Below, in pieces: positions 8,610-17,503 of a stretch of 64,000 nucleotides of DNA. This stretch comes from Ferrovibrio sp964218355 (lineage in GTDB: Bacteria; Pseudomonadota; Alphaproteobacteria; Ferrovibrionales; Ferrovibrionaceae). A program made the translations under genes and the position numbers. Below the pieces are notes generated by a model. That model did not search any database, was not told where the DNA came from, and was given only the letters and a program-made list of their open reading frames with translations. The DNA lies in contig NZ_CAXPMC010000009.1 of the NCBI RefSeq assembly GCF_964218355.1, positions 310,001 through 374,000 on the forward strand. The letters are read 5' to 3'. The stretch's first letter is position 1, and each line of letters begins with the position of its first letter.

Positions 8610-9566
8610 ATGACCGACCAGCATGCCGGCCTGCCGCCGATCGAACTGACCCCCAAGGACCTGTCCGCCTGGCGGCAGGGCAACCGCGGGGTCGACTACG
8701 TGCACACCTTCGATTCCGGACGGCCGGGCCCGCATGTGATCGTCAACGCGCTGACCCACGGCAACGAATTCTGCGGCATGATCGCGGTGACCCATCTGCT
8801 GGAGCAGGGCATCCGGCCGCTGCGCGGCCGGCTGACGCTCGTCTTCGCCAATGTCGAGGCCTATCACCGCTTCGATGCGGCGAAGCCGTTTGAATCGCGT
8901 TTCGTCGAGCGCGATTTCAACCGCGTGTGGGATGCCGATACCCTGGAAGGACCGGACGCAACGGTCGATGTGCAGCGCGCCCGGGCGCTGCGGCATATCT
9001 ATGCCGAGGCCGATGCCCTGCTGGACATCCATTCGACCTCCTATGCCGTGCCGGCAATGCTGATCCATGAGCCGGTGGACAAGATGGCGCCACTGGCCCG
9101 GCACCTGCATTCGCCGCTGCATCATGTGCTGCTGCCGGGCGTGAAGCATCCGGGCCGGCCGCTGATCCAGTACGGCGCCTTCAGCGATCCGCGCGCCACC
9201 CCGGTGGCGCTGGTTGTGGAATGCGGGCAGCATTTCGCCGCCACCAGCGGCGCCATCGCCATCGGCGTCACCATGCGGTTCCTCGACTTCTTCGGCATGA
9301 TCCCGGCAGCGCTTGCAGCGCAGCATCCGCCTGTGCAGGGCCGGCCGCTGCGCTACGAGGTGACCGATGTGCTGGTGGCGAAAACCGACCGGTTCCGGTT
9401 CACGCAGTCTTTCGTGGGCTTCGAGGACCTGCCGGGCAACACCCTGATCGCCAATGACGGCGACGAGGAAATCCGCACGCCGGAAGAAGGCTGCACGCTG
9501 ATCATGCCGGCTCGCCGCATCCTGCAGGGGCGCGACGTGGTCTCCTTCGCCCGCCGGCTGCAATAG
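8610..9566 (+). CDS. Succinylglutamate desuccinylase/aspartoacylase family zinc hydrolase
   Basis: The 318-aa product belongs to the M14-like AstE/AspA family. Zinc ligands are visible in NALTHGNEFCG (His and Glu), the arginine-rich ERDFNRVW segment matches the substrate-binding loop, and DIHSTS supplies the third ligand. A C-terminal beta domain follows, as usual. Such enzymes deacylate N-acyl amino acids (aspartoacylase, AstE, ectoine-related DoeB); which substrate applies here cannot be told. GGAG at 8597-8600, inside the end of the LysE gene, lies nine bases before ATG 8610 and sets the start. The near-contact with the exporter gene suggests cotranscription. Confidence 0.88.
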   Translation: MTDQHAGLPPIELTPKDLSAWRQGNRGVDYVHTFDSGRPGPHVIVNALTHGNEFCGMIAVTHLLEQGIRPLRGRLTLVFANVEAYHRFDAAKPFESRFVERDFNRVWDADTLEGPDATVDVQRARALRHIYAEADALLDIHSTSYAVPAMLIHEPVDKMAPLARHLHSPLHHVLLPGVKHPGRPLIQYGAFSDPRATPVALVVECGQHFAATSGAIAIGVTMRFLDFFGMIPAALAAQHPPVQGRPLRYEVTDVLVAKTDRFRFTQSFVGFEDLPGNTLIANDGDEEIRTPEEGCTLIMPARRILQGRDVVSFARRLQ

Positions 9567-9606
9567 CCGTTCAATAATCTCCAAGACAGCGAACCGCGGC
9601 GCCGCT

Positions 9607-9635
9607 ATTGGTCCGGCGGCGCCGATTGGTCCGGC
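9607..9635. repeat. Short direct repeat with GC palindromes upstream of peptide ABC operon
   Basis: Two exact copies of ATTGGTCCGGC (9607-9617 and 9625-9635) are spaced 18 bp apart. They are flanked by the palindromes GCGGCGCCGC and GGCGGCGCCG. The block lies between the aspartoacylase-family stop and the binding-protein gene. It could be a terminator remnant or a regulator site; nothing here decides between these. The rest of the 269-bp gap contains a TATGAT at 9739 that might be a -10 element. Confidence 0.4.
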
Positions 9636-9835
9636 CGCCGGCCGGAGGCGCTCTGCCGCCGCAATAGGCAGGCAAAGCGCAGTTTCTGGTCACGATGATT
9701 TTTGCGTCAGGTGTAGACGAGGCCCGGTGGCTAAGCCTATGATCCGGCAACGTTGCGGGCCCGCAGGGCCGGCAGCATCGGCGGATACCCGGAAACCGGA
9801 ACCGCTTCATCGTTTGGGAGAAGGAAAAGGGGACG

Positions 9836-11455
9836 ATGCAAAGAGGCAAGTTTTTGAAGGCGACCCTGATCGCCGCGGCTGCCACGGTGGCGCTGCTCGG
9901 CGCGCATCCGGTTTCGGCCAAGACGTTCACGTGGGCGAATGACGGCGACGTCAGTTCGATGGATCCGTATGCCCGCAACGAGACCTTCCTGCTCAGCTTC
10001 ATGGCCAACATCTATGAGCCGCTGGCACGGCGCAACCGCGAGCTGAAGCTTGAACCGGCGCTGGCGACCAAGTGGGAGCAGGCCAACCCGACCCTGTGGC
10101 GCGTCACCCTGCGCCAGGGCGTCAAGTTCAGCGACGGCACGCCGTTCAACGCCGATGACGTCGTGTTCTCGGTCAACCGCGCCAACGGCAAGGGCTCCAA
10201 CGTTGCCGGCAACCTGGTGTCGGTGAAGGAAGTCCGCAAGGTCAGCGACTTCGTTGTCGAATTCGACATGAAGTATCCGGACCCGCTGCTGATCGACAAG
10301 CTGGTGCAGATCGGCATCATGTCGAAGGTCTGGGCCGAGAAGAACAACGCGCAGTTCTCGGCCGACATGACCAAGAACGAAGAGAACTTCGCGACCCGCA
10401 ATGCCAACGGCACCGGCCCGTTCGTGGTCAAGACCCGCGAGCCGGACGTGAAGACCGTTCTGGCGCCGAACCCGACCTGGTGGGACAAGCCCGAGCATAA
10501 CCTGACCGAGGTTGTGTTCCAGCGCATCGCCAACGATGCCACCCGCGTCGCCGCCCTGCTGTCCGGCGAGATCGACATGGTCTACACCGTGCCGCCGCAG
10601 GACACCGACCGTATCGCCAAGACCTCGGGTCGCCGCGTGCTGGAAGGTCCGGAAACCCGCGTGGTGTTCCTCGGCTTCAACCAGCAGGTCGACGAGCTGC
10701 CGGAATCGAACATCAAGGGCAAGAACCCGTTCAAGGACAAGCGCGTGCGCGAGGCCTTCTACCGGGCCATCGACGTCGAGGCGATCAAGCGCACCGTCAT
10801 GCGCGGCCAGTCGCGTCCGACCGCGCTGATGATCGGCGAGGGTCTCGGCGGCTACGACAAGTCGATGGACGTGCGTCCGAAATACGATCCCGAACTGTCG
10901 AAGAAGCTGCTGGCGGAAGCCGGTTATCCGAACGGCTTCGAGACCGGCATGGACTGCCCGAACGACCGCTACGTCAAGGACGCGGCGATCTGCCAGGCCG
11001 CCGTGTCGATGCTGGCCAAGATCGGCATCAAGGTCGACCTGCTGGCGCAGACCCGCTCGAAGTACTTCGCGAAGATCCTGCGCACCGCGTCGGATATCGA
11101 GAAGTCGCCGAATACCAGCTTCTACATGCTGGGCTGGTCGCCGGGCGCGACCTATGACGTGCACAACGTCTTCGAGTCGCTGATCCAGTCGCCGAGTGCG
11201 GCCACCAAGAAGGGTCTGTTCAATGCCGGCGGCTATTCGAACGCGAAGTTCGACGAGCTGGCCGACAAGATCGGGCAGGAGACCGACGTTCCGAAGCGTA
11301 ACGCGATGATCAAGGAAGCCACCAAGATCTATCTCGACGATTACGCCTATATCCCGCTGCACCAGCAGGTTCTGGTCTGGGCGGCGAAGGACAGCGTCGA
11401 CCTGTTCCAGCCGGCGGATAACTACTTCCCGCTGCGTTACGTCAAGATCAAGTAA
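9836..11455 (+). CDS. Peptide/nickel-type ABC transporter substrate-binding protein (family 5)
   Basis: This 539-aa periplasmic binding protein starts with a Sec signal (about residues 1-28, ending in Ala-Lys-Thr after HPVSA). Family 5 hallmarks follow: the N-terminal YEPLARRNRELKLEPALATKW block, the LRQGVKFSDGTPFNADDVVFS motif, and a C-terminal IKEATKIYLDDYAYIPLH segment. It captures oligopeptides, dipeptides or similar solutes for the permease encoded just downstream. A purine-rich ribosome site (GGAGAAGGAAAAGGGG) precedes ATG 9836. Third-position choice is very uniform (many GAC, AAG, ATC), suggesting high expression. A stable hairpin separates it from the permease genes, as expected for a binding protein made in excess. 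The substrate is not determined. Confidence 0.92.
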   Translation: MQRGKFLKATLIAAAATVALLGAHPVSAKTFTWANDGDVSSMDPYARNETFLLSFMANIYEPLARRNRELKLEPALATKWEQANPTLWRVTLRQGVKFSDGTPFNADDVVFSVNRANGKGSNVAGNLVSVKEVRKVSDFVVEFDMKYPDPLLIDKLVQIGIMSKVWAEKNNAQFSADMTKNEENFATRNANGTGPFVVKTREPDVKTVLAPNPTWWDKPEHNLTEVVFQRIANDATRVAALLSGEIDMVYTVPPQDTDRIAKTSGRRVLEGPETRVVFLGFNQQVDELPESNIKGKNPFKDKRVREAFYRAIDVEAIKRTVMRGQSRPTALMIGEGLGGYDKSMDVRPKYDPELSKKLLAEAGYPNGFETGMDCPNDRYVKDAAICQAAVSMLAKIGIKVDLLAQTRSKYFAKILRTASDIEKSPNTSFYMLGWSPGATYDVHNVFESLIQSPSAATKKGLFNAGGYSNAKFDELADKIGQETDVPKRNAMIKEATKIYLDDYAYIPLHQQVLVWAAKDSVDLFQPADNYFPLRYVKIK

Positions 11456-11477
11456 CGCCTATCCTGCGATAAGGGAC

Positions 11478-11499
11478 GGCCCGGGCTTCGGCCCGGGCC
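11478..11499 (+). terminator. Intra-operon hairpin with UUCG tetraloop
   Basis: A perfect 9-bp stem, GGCCCGGGC paired with GCCCGGGCC, encloses TTCG, giving the exceptionally stable C(UUCG)G tetraloop in RNA. No T-run follows, so it is not a classical intrinsic terminator. It stands 22 nt after the binding-protein stop and 22 nt before the first permease start. The likely role is to protect the upstream mRNA and reduce read-through to the permeases. Confidence 0.75.
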
Positions 11500-11521
11500 G
11501 CACCCGTTCCGGACCAGCCCC

Positions 11522-12511
11522 ATGATTGCTTTTATCGTTCGCCGCCTCGTCCAGGCCGCCCTCGTGATGCTGGCGGTCGCCTTCATCGCCTTTGCGATGT
11601 TCAACTTCGTCGGCGATCCCGTCGCCATCATCGCCGGCCAGGATCTGCCCGCCGAACAGCGCATCCAGCTTCGCAAGGATCTCGGGCTCGACGATCCGAT
11701 GCCGGTTCGCTTCGCCCGCTTCGTCGGCAATGCCGTGCAGGGCAATTTCGGCCTCAGCTACCGCACCACCCAGCCGGTGGGCGGCATGATCGCCGAGCGC
11801 CTGCCCGCCACACTCGAGCTCAGTTTCGTTGCTGCGCTGTTCGCGCTGTTCGCCGGCATACCCATGGGCGTGTTTGCCGGCCTGTATCCAAACAGCTGGA
11901 TCAGCCGCCTGATGATGACGGTGTCGCTGATCGGCGTGTCGCTGCCGACCTTCCTGATCGGCATCCTGCTCATATACATCTTCGCCGTGCTCCTCGGCTG
12001 GCTGCCATCCTTCGGGCGCGGCGAGGTGATCAGGCTCGGCTTCTGGTCGACCGGCCTGCTGACCCTGGACGGACTGAAGGCGATCATCCTGCCGGCAATC
12101 ACGCTCGGGCTGTTCCAGCTGACCCTGATCATGCGCCTAGTGCGTGCCGAGATGCTGGAGGTGCTGCGCACCGACTACATCAAGTTCGCCCGCGCCCGCG
12201 GCCTGTCGAACCGCGCGGTGCATTTCGGTCATGCCCTGAAGAACACCATGGTGCCAGTGATCACCATCACCGGCCTCCAGCTTGGTGCCATCATTGCCTT
12301 CGCCATCATCACCGAGACGGTGTTCTCGTGGCCCGGCGTCGGCCTGCTGTTCCTGCAGTCGGTGCTGTATGCCGACATCCCGGTGATGTCGACCTATCTG
12401 GTGATGATCGGGCTCGTTTTCGTGGTGATCAACCTGATTGTCGATATGCTGTATTTCGTGGTCGATCCGCGGCTGCGCGCCCAGGGTGCCCGGGCCGGGG
12501 GGGCGAAATGA
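11522..12511 (+). CDS. Peptide-type ABC transporter permease (DppB/OppB family)
   Basis: This 329-aa inner-membrane protein has six hydrophobic helices. The DppB-type N-terminus (IVRRLVQAALVMLAVAFIAF) is followed by a periplasmic stretch carrying the typical DLGLDDPMPVRFARFVGNAVQGNFG block. The EAA loop for ATPase contact is visible in DYIKFARARGLSNRAVHFGHALKN. It pairs with the DppC-type permease whose ATG overlaps its stop (ATGA at 12508). It belongs to the five-gene peptide-type operon, after the hairpin at 11478. The upstream ribosome site is weak, consistent with lower expression than the binding protein. Confidence 0.92.
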   Translation: MIAFIVRRLVQAALVMLAVAFIAFAMFNFVGDPVAIIAGQDLPAEQRIQLRKDLGLDDPMPVRFARFVGNAVQGNFGLSYRTTQPVGGMIAERLPATLELSFVAALFALFAGIPMGVFAGLYPNSWISRLMMTVSLIGVSLPTFLIGILLIYIFAVLLGWLPSFGRGEVIRLGFWSTGLLTLDGLKAIILPAITLGLFQLTLIMRLVRAEMLEVLRTDYIKFARARGLSNRAVHFGHALKNTMVPVITITGLQLGAIIAFAIITETVFSWPGVGLLFLQSVLYADIPVMSTYLVMIGLVFVVINLIVDMLYFVVDPRLRAQGARAGGAK

Positions 12512-13434
12512 TGTCCCGTCTTGCCGAAACCTGGCGGCGTGCCGCCGACAGCGACATCTGGTGGAGCTTCACCCGCTCGAAGCTGGTGATGCTGTCAGCC
12601 CTGATCACCGTGGTGTTCTTCGTCGCCGCCTATGGCGCGCCGCTGATTGCCCCGCATAATCCCTTCGATCTGGCTTCGCTCAATCTCGCCGATGGCTTCA
12701 AGCCGCCGGTCTGGGTGGACGGCGGCGAGGCCAACTTCCTGCTGGGCACCGACGACCAGGGCCGCGACATCCTGTCGACCATCATGTACGGCTCGCGCAC
12801 CTCGCTCAGCGTCGGCTTCCTTGCCGTGATCTTTGCCATGGTGCTGGGGATCACGCTGGGTCTGGTCGCCGGCTATATGGGCGGGGCGGTTGATGCCTTC
12901 ATCATGCGCGTCGCCGATGTCCAGCTGTCATTTCCGGCCATCCTGATCGCCATGCTGGTCGATGGCGTCACCCGCGGCCTGCTGGGGGCCGACAAGCACA
13001 GCGAGGCGGCGATCACCGTGCTGGTCGTCTCGATCGGCCTCAGCTACTGGGTGCAGTATGCGCGCACCGTGCGCGGCTCGGTGCTGGTGGAGAAGAACAA
13101 GGAATACGTGCAGGCGGCCCGCGTGATCGGCCTGCCCGGACCGCTGATCGCGATCCGCCATGTGCTGCCCAACGTGATGGGGCCGGTGCTGGTGATCGCC
13201 ACCATCAACCTGGCGCTGGCCGTGATCACCGAGGCAACGCTCAGCTTCCTCGGCGTCGGCCTGCCGCCGACCCAGCCGTCGCTGGGTACCCTGATCAATA
13301 CCGGCCAGCAGTATCTGCTGTCGGGTGAATGGTGGATCACCATTTTCCCCGGTGCGGCGCTGGCCATCCTCGTGCTGTCGGTCAACCTGCTGGGCGACTG
13401 GTTGCGCGACGCCCTTAATCCCAGACTGCGGTGA
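12508..13434 (+). CDS. Peptide-type ABC transporter permease (DppC/OppC family)
   Basis: The 308-aa product is the second membrane subunit. It has an N-terminal OppC-like segment with the first helix at about residues 30-50, then LGTDDQGRDILSTIMYGSRTSL, a family hallmark. The EAA loop reads EYVQAARVIGLPGPLIAIRHVLPN. It forms a heterodimeric pore with the preceding DppB-type protein. The ATG lies in ATGATG at 12508, overlapping the upstream stop, and either Met may initiate. The ATPase gene begins 1 nt after its stop. Membrane topology of six helices fits the family. Confidence 0.92.
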   Translation: MMSRLAETWRRAADSDIWWSFTRSKLVMLSALITVVFFVAAYGAPLIAPHNPFDLASLNLADGFKPPVWVDGGEANFLLGTDDQGRDILSTIMYGSRTSLSVGFLAVIFAMVLGITLGLVAGYMGGAVDAFIMRVADVQLSFPAILIAMLVDGVTRGLLGADKHSEAAITVLVVSIGLSYWVQYARTVRGSVLVEKNKEYVQAARVIGLPGPLIAIRHVLPNVMGPVLVIATINLALAVITEATLSFLGVGLPPTQPSLGTLINTGQQYLLSGEWWITIFPGAALAILVLSVNLLGDWLRDALNPRLR

Positions 13435-13435
13435 T

Positions 13436-14419
13436 ATGATGGGCAGCCCCAAGCTTCTCGAAGTCCGCAACCTGCGCGTCGAGTTCCCGACCCGGCGCGG
13501 TACCCTGGTGGCCGTCGACGATGTCTCGCTTGAGATCGCTGCCGGCGAAGTGCTCGGCGTGGTTGGCGAGTCCGGCGCCGGCAAGTCGATGACCGGCGCT
13601 GCGATCATCGGCCTGCTGGAACCGCCCGGCCGCATTGCCGCCGGCGAAATCCTGCTGGAAGGCCGGCGTATCGACAATCTGCCCTACAGCGAGATGCGCC
13701 GCATACGCGGCCGGCAGATCGGCGCCATCTTCCAGGACCCGCTGACCAGCCTGAACCCGCTCTACCGGGTTGGCGACCAGCTGATCGAAACCATCCTGAC
13801 CCATCTGCCGATGAGCCATGCCGATGCCCGCAGGCGCGCCGTGCAGCTGCTGGCCGATGTCGGCATTCCCTCGCCGGAAGAGCGGGTGGACCATTACCCG
13901 CACCAGTTCTCGGGCGGCATGCGGCAGCGCGTCGTTATCGCCCTGGCGCTGGCGGCGGAGCCGAAACTGATCATCGCCGACGAGCCGACCACGGCGCTCG
14001 ACGTGTCGATCCAGGCACAGATCATCACCCTGCTGAAGCGCCTGTGCCGCGAGCACGGCACGGCGGTGATGCTGGTGACCCACGACATGGGCGTGATCGC
14101 CGAAACCGCCGACCGGGTGGCGGTGATGTATGCCGGCCGTATCGCCGAGATCGGCCCGGTGCAGGATGTGATCAAGACGCCGCATCACCCCTATACCTCG
14201 GGTCTGATGGGGGCGATCCCGTCGATGACCCACAAGCATGAACGGCTGACGCAGATCGACGGCTCGATGCCGCGGCTGAACGCCATTCCGCAGGGATGTG
14301 CCTTCAATCCGCGCTGCCCGAAAGTCTTCGACCGCTGCCGCGTCGAGCGGCCGGAGCCGATGCCCGCTGGCAGCAGCGAAGTGGCCTGCTGGCTGGTGAA
14401 GGAGGGCGCCCATGTCTGA
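13436..14419 (+). CDS. Peptide-type ABC transporter ATP-binding protein (DppD/OppD family)
   Basis: This 327-aa cytoplasmic ATPase has Walker A GESGAGKS at residues 44-51, a Q-loop in IFQDPLTSLNP, the ABC signature FSGGMRQR and Walker B LIIADEPTTALD, with the switch histidine in VTHDMG. The C-terminal oligopeptide extension with CAFNPRCPKVFDRC has four cysteines in the pattern that binds an iron-sulfur cluster or metal in OppD-type proteins. It energises import together with the next gene product. The start is ATG 13436 or the in-frame ATG 13439, directly after the permease stop. Its 3' end overlaps the next ATPase gene by 8 bp. Confidence 0.93.
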   Translation: MMGSPKLLEVRNLRVEFPTRRGTLVAVDDVSLEIAAGEVLGVVGESGAGKSMTGAAIIGLLEPPGRIAAGEILLEGRRIDNLPYSEMRRIRGRQIGAIFQDPLTSLNPLYRVGDQLIETILTHLPMSHADARRRAVQLLADVGIPSPEERVDHYPHQFSGGMRQRVVIALALAAEPKLIIADEPTTALDVSIQAQIITLLKRLCREHGTAVMLVTHDMGVIAETADRVAVMYAGRIAEIGPVQDVIKTPHHPYTSGLMGAIPSMTHKHERLTQIDGSMPRLNAIPQGCAFNPRCPKVFDRCRVERPEPMPAGSSEVACWLVKEGAHV

Positions 14420-15455
14420 GGGCGGGAAGAAGACGGGAATGCCGATGCTGACGGTCAGCGGTCTGAAGCGTGTTTTCGACGTTTCGGCGCCATGGCTGAA
14501 CCGCGTGCTGGAGAGCAAGCCGCGCAGCCTGGTGCGGGCTGTCGATGGTGTCAGCTTCAGCATCAATCCGGGTGAGACCTTCAGCCTGGTTGGCGAATCC
14601 GGCTGCGGCAAGTCCACGGTGGCGCGCCTGATCGTCGGCCTCTACGAGCCGAGCGAGGGTTCGGTGAATTTCGAGGGCCACGAGATCGGTGCCGCAGCCG
14701 AACGGCGCCGGCACCGGGATATCCAGGCCCGCATGCAGATGATCTTCCAGGATCCCTATGCCTCGCTCAATCCGCGCTGGCGGGTCGGCAAGATCATCGC
14801 CGAACCGATCCGTTTCGGCGGCCTGCTGAAGGACAATGCGGCGGTCGAGAAGCGGGTCGGTGAATTGCTGACCCAGGTCGGCCTGTCGCCAGCCGACGCG
14901 AAGAAGTATCCGCATGAATTCTCGGGTGGCCAGCGACAGCGGGTCTCGATTGCCCGTGCCCTGGCCGGCCAGCCGGAATTCCTGGTCTGCGACGAGCCGA
15001 CCTCGGCCCTCGATGTCTCGGTGCAGGCACAGATCCTCAACCTGATGAAGGATCTGCAGCGCAATCTCGGCCTGACCTATCTGTTCATCAGCCACAACCT
15101 CGCCGTCGTCTATCACGTCTCCGACAAGGTCGGCGTGATGTATCTCGGCCGGCTGGTCGAATGGGCGGATACGGAGACCCTGTTCAGCGATCCGAAGCAT
15201 CCCTACACGCGCATGCTGCTGGATGCGATCCCGGATCTCGACATGACCGGCCGCGCCCGCACGCCGGTGGCCGGCGAGGTGCCCAGCCCGCTGAACCCGC
15301 CGCCGGGCTGCAGCTTCCATCCGCGCTGTCCGCTGGCCAGCGAGCGCTGTCGCACCGAAGTGCCGGCGGCGCAGCCTTTTGCCGGGGGCTCGGTGGCCTG
15401 TCATGCGGTCGAGGAAGGCCGGCTGCCGCCCTGGAAGCCGCAGGCCGCCGCTTGA
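14412..15455 (+). CDS. Peptide-type ABC transporter ATP-binding protein (DppF/OppF family)
   Basis: The second ATPase (347 aa) has Walker A GESGCGKS, Q-loop IFQDPYASLNPRW, signature FSGGQRQRV and Walker B FLVCDEPTSALD, with the H-loop in FISHNLA. An N-terminal insertion before the ATPase core (about residues 20-40, ending in VRAVDGVSFSINPGE) is normal for OppF. The C-terminal PPGCSFHPRCP cysteine motif is intact. It heterodimerises with the preceding DppD-type protein. The start overlaps the upstream gene by 8 bp, implying coupled translation. It is the last gene of the operon; a GC-rich hairpin follows 8 nt after the stop. Confidence 0.93.
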   Translation: MSEGGKKTGMPMLTVSGLKRVFDVSAPWLNRVLESKPRSLVRAVDGVSFSINPGETFSLVGESGCGKSTVARLIVGLYEPSEGSVNFEGHEIGAAAERRRHRDIQARMQMIFQDPYASLNPRWRVGKIIAEPIRFGGLLKDNAAVEKRVGELLTQVGLSPADAKKYPHEFSGGQRQRVSIARALAGQPEFLVCDEPTSALDVSVQAQILNLMKDLQRNLGLTYLFISHNLAVVYHVSDKVGVMYLGRLVEWADTETLFSDPKHPYTRMLLDAIPDLDMTGRARTPVAGEVPSPLNPPPGCSFHPRCPLASERCRTEVPAAQPFAGGSVACHAVEEGRLPPWKPQAAA

Positions 15456-15463
15456 ATCCGGCC

Positions 15464-15488
15464 CGGCGGCCGCGGCAGGCGGCCGCCG
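15464..15488 (+). terminator. GC-rich hairpin after the peptide ABC operon
   Basis: A perfect 10-bp stem, CGGCGGCCGC with GCGGCCGCCG, closes a GGCAG loop 8 nt after the last ATPase stop. There is no T-run behind it, so efficient intrinsic termination is doubtful. It may be an mRNA 3' end stabiliser or a Rho-assisted stop. Confidence 0.5.
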
Positions 15489-15549
15489 CAGGGCCCGGCT
15501 TGCGCTTGTATCGGGCCCCAAGCATGCCTACATTGATATGAACAGGATT

Positions 15550-15573
15550 ATCCGGCTGCGGTCGCAGCCGGAT
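15550..15573. repeat. 11-bp inverted repeat upstream of the stress-protein cluster
   Basis: ATCCGGCTGCG and CGCAGCCGGAT form a perfect inverted repeat with a 2-bp centre, 100 bp before the first universal stress protein start. No T-run follows. It could be an operator or the end of the previous transcript. A single FNR half-site TTGAT at about 15533 lies beside it, but its partner half is poor. Confidence 0.5.
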
Positions 15574-15672
15574 GACTCTGCGCACAATTCATACGCCCAT
15601 AACGATTGCCGATAACTGCAGCGTCATGCCCGGGGGATAAAAGGCAGGCGCGGAACCGGAGGAGGCCAGGCG

Positions 15673-16509
15673 ATGAGTTACCGCGATATCATGGTGCATC
15701 TGACACTGGATCCGCGCAACGCCGAGCGGATTCGCTATGCCATCGGACTGGCCCGCCGGTTCAACGCGCGGCTCAGCGGGCTCTACACGGTGCCGCCGCC
15801 GAACGTGCCCTATTACATGGGCGAATACATCCCCACCGAACTGATCCAGAAGCAGATGGATGAGGCGCAGAAAGCCTCGGTGACGGCGCGCGAGGCTTTT
15901 CTTGCCACCTGCGCGGGCGCAGCGGTGGAGCATCGCTGGCTGTCGAGCGACCTGGCACCGGTGGAGGCCCTGCGCGTCCTCGCCCGTGCCAGCGATGTGG
16001 TGATCGTCGGCCAGCCGGACCCCAGCCCGGCCGATCCGGCGGCAATCCCCTATGGTACCGACGTGCTGCCGCAGGAACTGGCCCTGCAGGCCGGCCGGCC
16101 GGTGCTGGCCGTGCCGCATGGCGGCCCGGTCGGCGACACGGCGCGCAGTGTCCTGGTCGGCTGGAACGGCAAGCGCGAGGCGGCGCGGGCCGTGCATGAT
16201 GCGCTGCCGCTGCTGCGCGCGGCAGAGACCGTGCATCTGGTGACCATCGCGCCCGAGAAGAAGGGGCGGACACCGCAGGCCGAGATCGCCGAACTGCTGG
16301 AGCGCCACGGCGTGCGGCTGCAGGCGGCAATCGTCGAAGGCAATGGCCAGAAGGTCGGCATGGCCCTGCTGGCGGAAGCAAAGGCGCGCGATGCCGAGCT
16401 GCTGGTGATGGGGGCTTTCGGCCATTCCCGCCTGCGCGAGATGGTGTTTGGCGGCGTCACCGAAACGGTGCTGGGCAATCTCGATCTGCCGGTGCTGCTC
16501 AGCAACTGA
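15673..16509 (+). CDS. Universal stress protein, tandem-domain, paralogue 1
   Basis: This 278-aa protein is built of two Usp domains. The C-terminal one has the nucleotide-binding pattern GAFGHSRLREMVFGGVTE, in which the usual Ser/Thr after the glycine is Gly, as in many alphaproteobacterial members; the N-terminal domain lacks it. Usp proteins bind ATP and help survival under starvation, oxygen limitation or envelope stress. An AGGAGG site precedes the ATG. It is the first of three adjacent paralogues of identical length with parallel motifs (YRDIMVHLTLDPRNAER here). An FNR-type box lies between it and paralogue 2, suggesting that the group responds to low oxygen. Confidence 0.92.
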   Translation: MSYRDIMVHLTLDPRNAERIRYAIGLARRFNARLSGLYTVPPPNVPYYMGEYIPTELIQKQMDEAQKASVTAREAFLATCAGAAVEHRWLSSDLAPVEALRVLARASDVVIVGQPDPSPADPAAIPYGTDVLPQELALQAGRPVLAVPHGGPVGDTARSVLVGWNGKREAARAVHDALPLLRAAETVHLVTIAPEKKGRTPQAEIAELLERHGVRLQAAIVEGNGQKVGMALLAEAKARDAELLVMGAFGHSRLREMVFGGVTETVLGNLDLPVLLSN

Positions 16510-16544
16510 TCCTGCCGGATCCGATCCGTGTACCGTTCCGGGTC

Positions 16545-16558
16545 TTGATGCAGGTCAA
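16545..16558 (+). promoter_or_regulatory. FNR/Anr-type box upstream of stress protein 2
   Basis: TTGATgcagGTCAA matches the FNR/FixK-type consensus TTGAT-N4-ATCAA at nine of ten specified bases. Its centre is about 100 bp before the start of the second stress-protein gene. A CATATT at 16583-16588 is in the right place for a -10 element, putting the centre about 43 bp upstream of the implied transcription start, close to the -41.5 of class II activation. Confidence 0.75.
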
Positions 16559-16651
16559 TGCCGTCTTCGGCGGCATGGTCAACATATTCATGCCATCATC
16601 CGATGTTCCAGTCGGGTGTTTTCGTCGACCGGAAAGGCATGAGAAACGGCT

Positions 16652-17488
16652 ATGACCTATCGCGACATTCTCGTTCACCTCACCGAAGACCCCCGCAACG
16701 CGGCGCGAACCGATGCTGCACTGCAAATGGCGCGGCGCTGGGATGCGCATCTGACGGCGCTGTACACCCTGCCGCCACCGCAGCAGCTGTATTACATGGG
16801 CGAGTATGTGCCGGCTGAACTGTTCCAGCAGCAGATGGAAGAGGCGCGCAAGAAAGCCAAGACAGCCCGGGCGGCCTTCGAGGAAGCCGCCGCGCGCCAG
16901 AGTGTGACCTGCGACTGGATCGAAAGCGACCGCCTGCCGGTGGATGCCGTCGAGCATCACGGCCGCGCCTTCGACCTGCTGGTGCTGGGGCAGCCCGATC
17001 CCGATCCGAAGGATCCGCTGGCGGTGCCGGCCGGGATTGGCGTCCTGCCCCATGAACTGGCCCTGCGTGCCGGGCGGCCGATCCTGGCCGTGCCCTATGT
17101 CGGCAAATATCCGGCGATCGGCCAGCGCGTCATGGTGGCCTGGAACGGCAGCAAGGAGGCGACCCGCGCCGTGCATGATGCGATGCCCTTCCTGGCAGCG
17201 GCGAAGCAGGTGACCGTGTTCGGCATCAACCCCGACAGGTCGCGCGGCACGCCGGGTGCCGAACTGGCCCGGCATCTGGCCCGCCACGGCGTGACGGTCG
17301 AGGTGGCGCATACGGTGGCCGAGGATATCGATGCCGGCGAGGCGCTGCTGTCGGCGGTGGCGGATCGCAGTGCCGACCTGCTGGTCATGGGTGCCTATGG
17401 CCATGCCCGCCTGCGCGAAATGGTGTTCGGCGGCGTCACCGAAACGGTCCTGGGCAGCATGACCTGCCCGGTCCTGCTCAGCAACTGA
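16652..17488 (+). CDS. Universal stress protein, tandem-domain, paralogue 2
   Basis: The 278-aa product resembles its upstream neighbour throughout: YRDILVHLTEDPRNAAR at the start, YYMGEYVPAELFQQQM around residue 50, and the C-terminal nucleotide-binding motif GAYGHARLREMVFGGVTE. Two Usp domains are present. It probably arose by tandem duplication. A 142-bp gap before it holds a full FNR-type box, so this gene and paralogue 3, which begins 15 nt after its stop, are likely induced at low oxygen. The ribosome site (GAGAAA) is modest. The specific ligand or client is unknown. Confidence 0.92.
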   Translation: MTYRDILVHLTEDPRNAARTDAALQMARRWDAHLTALYTLPPPQQLYYMGEYVPAELFQQQMEEARKKAKTARAAFEEAAARQSVTCDWIESDRLPVDAVEHHGRAFDLLVLGQPDPDPKDPLAVPAGIGVLPHELALRAGRPILAVPYVGKYPAIGQRVMVAWNGSKEATRAVHDAMPFLAAAKQVTVFGINPDRSRGTPGAELARHLARHGVTVEVAHTVAEDIDAGEALLSAVADRSADLLVMGAYGHARLREMVFGGVTETVLGSMTCPVLLSN

Positions 17489-17503
17489 GGGGTAGTGTTC
17501 ATC

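Noticed and set aside
15533..15546. Possible FNR box before stress protein 1
   Set aside because: Only one half-site (TTGAT) is good; the second half has three mismatches.
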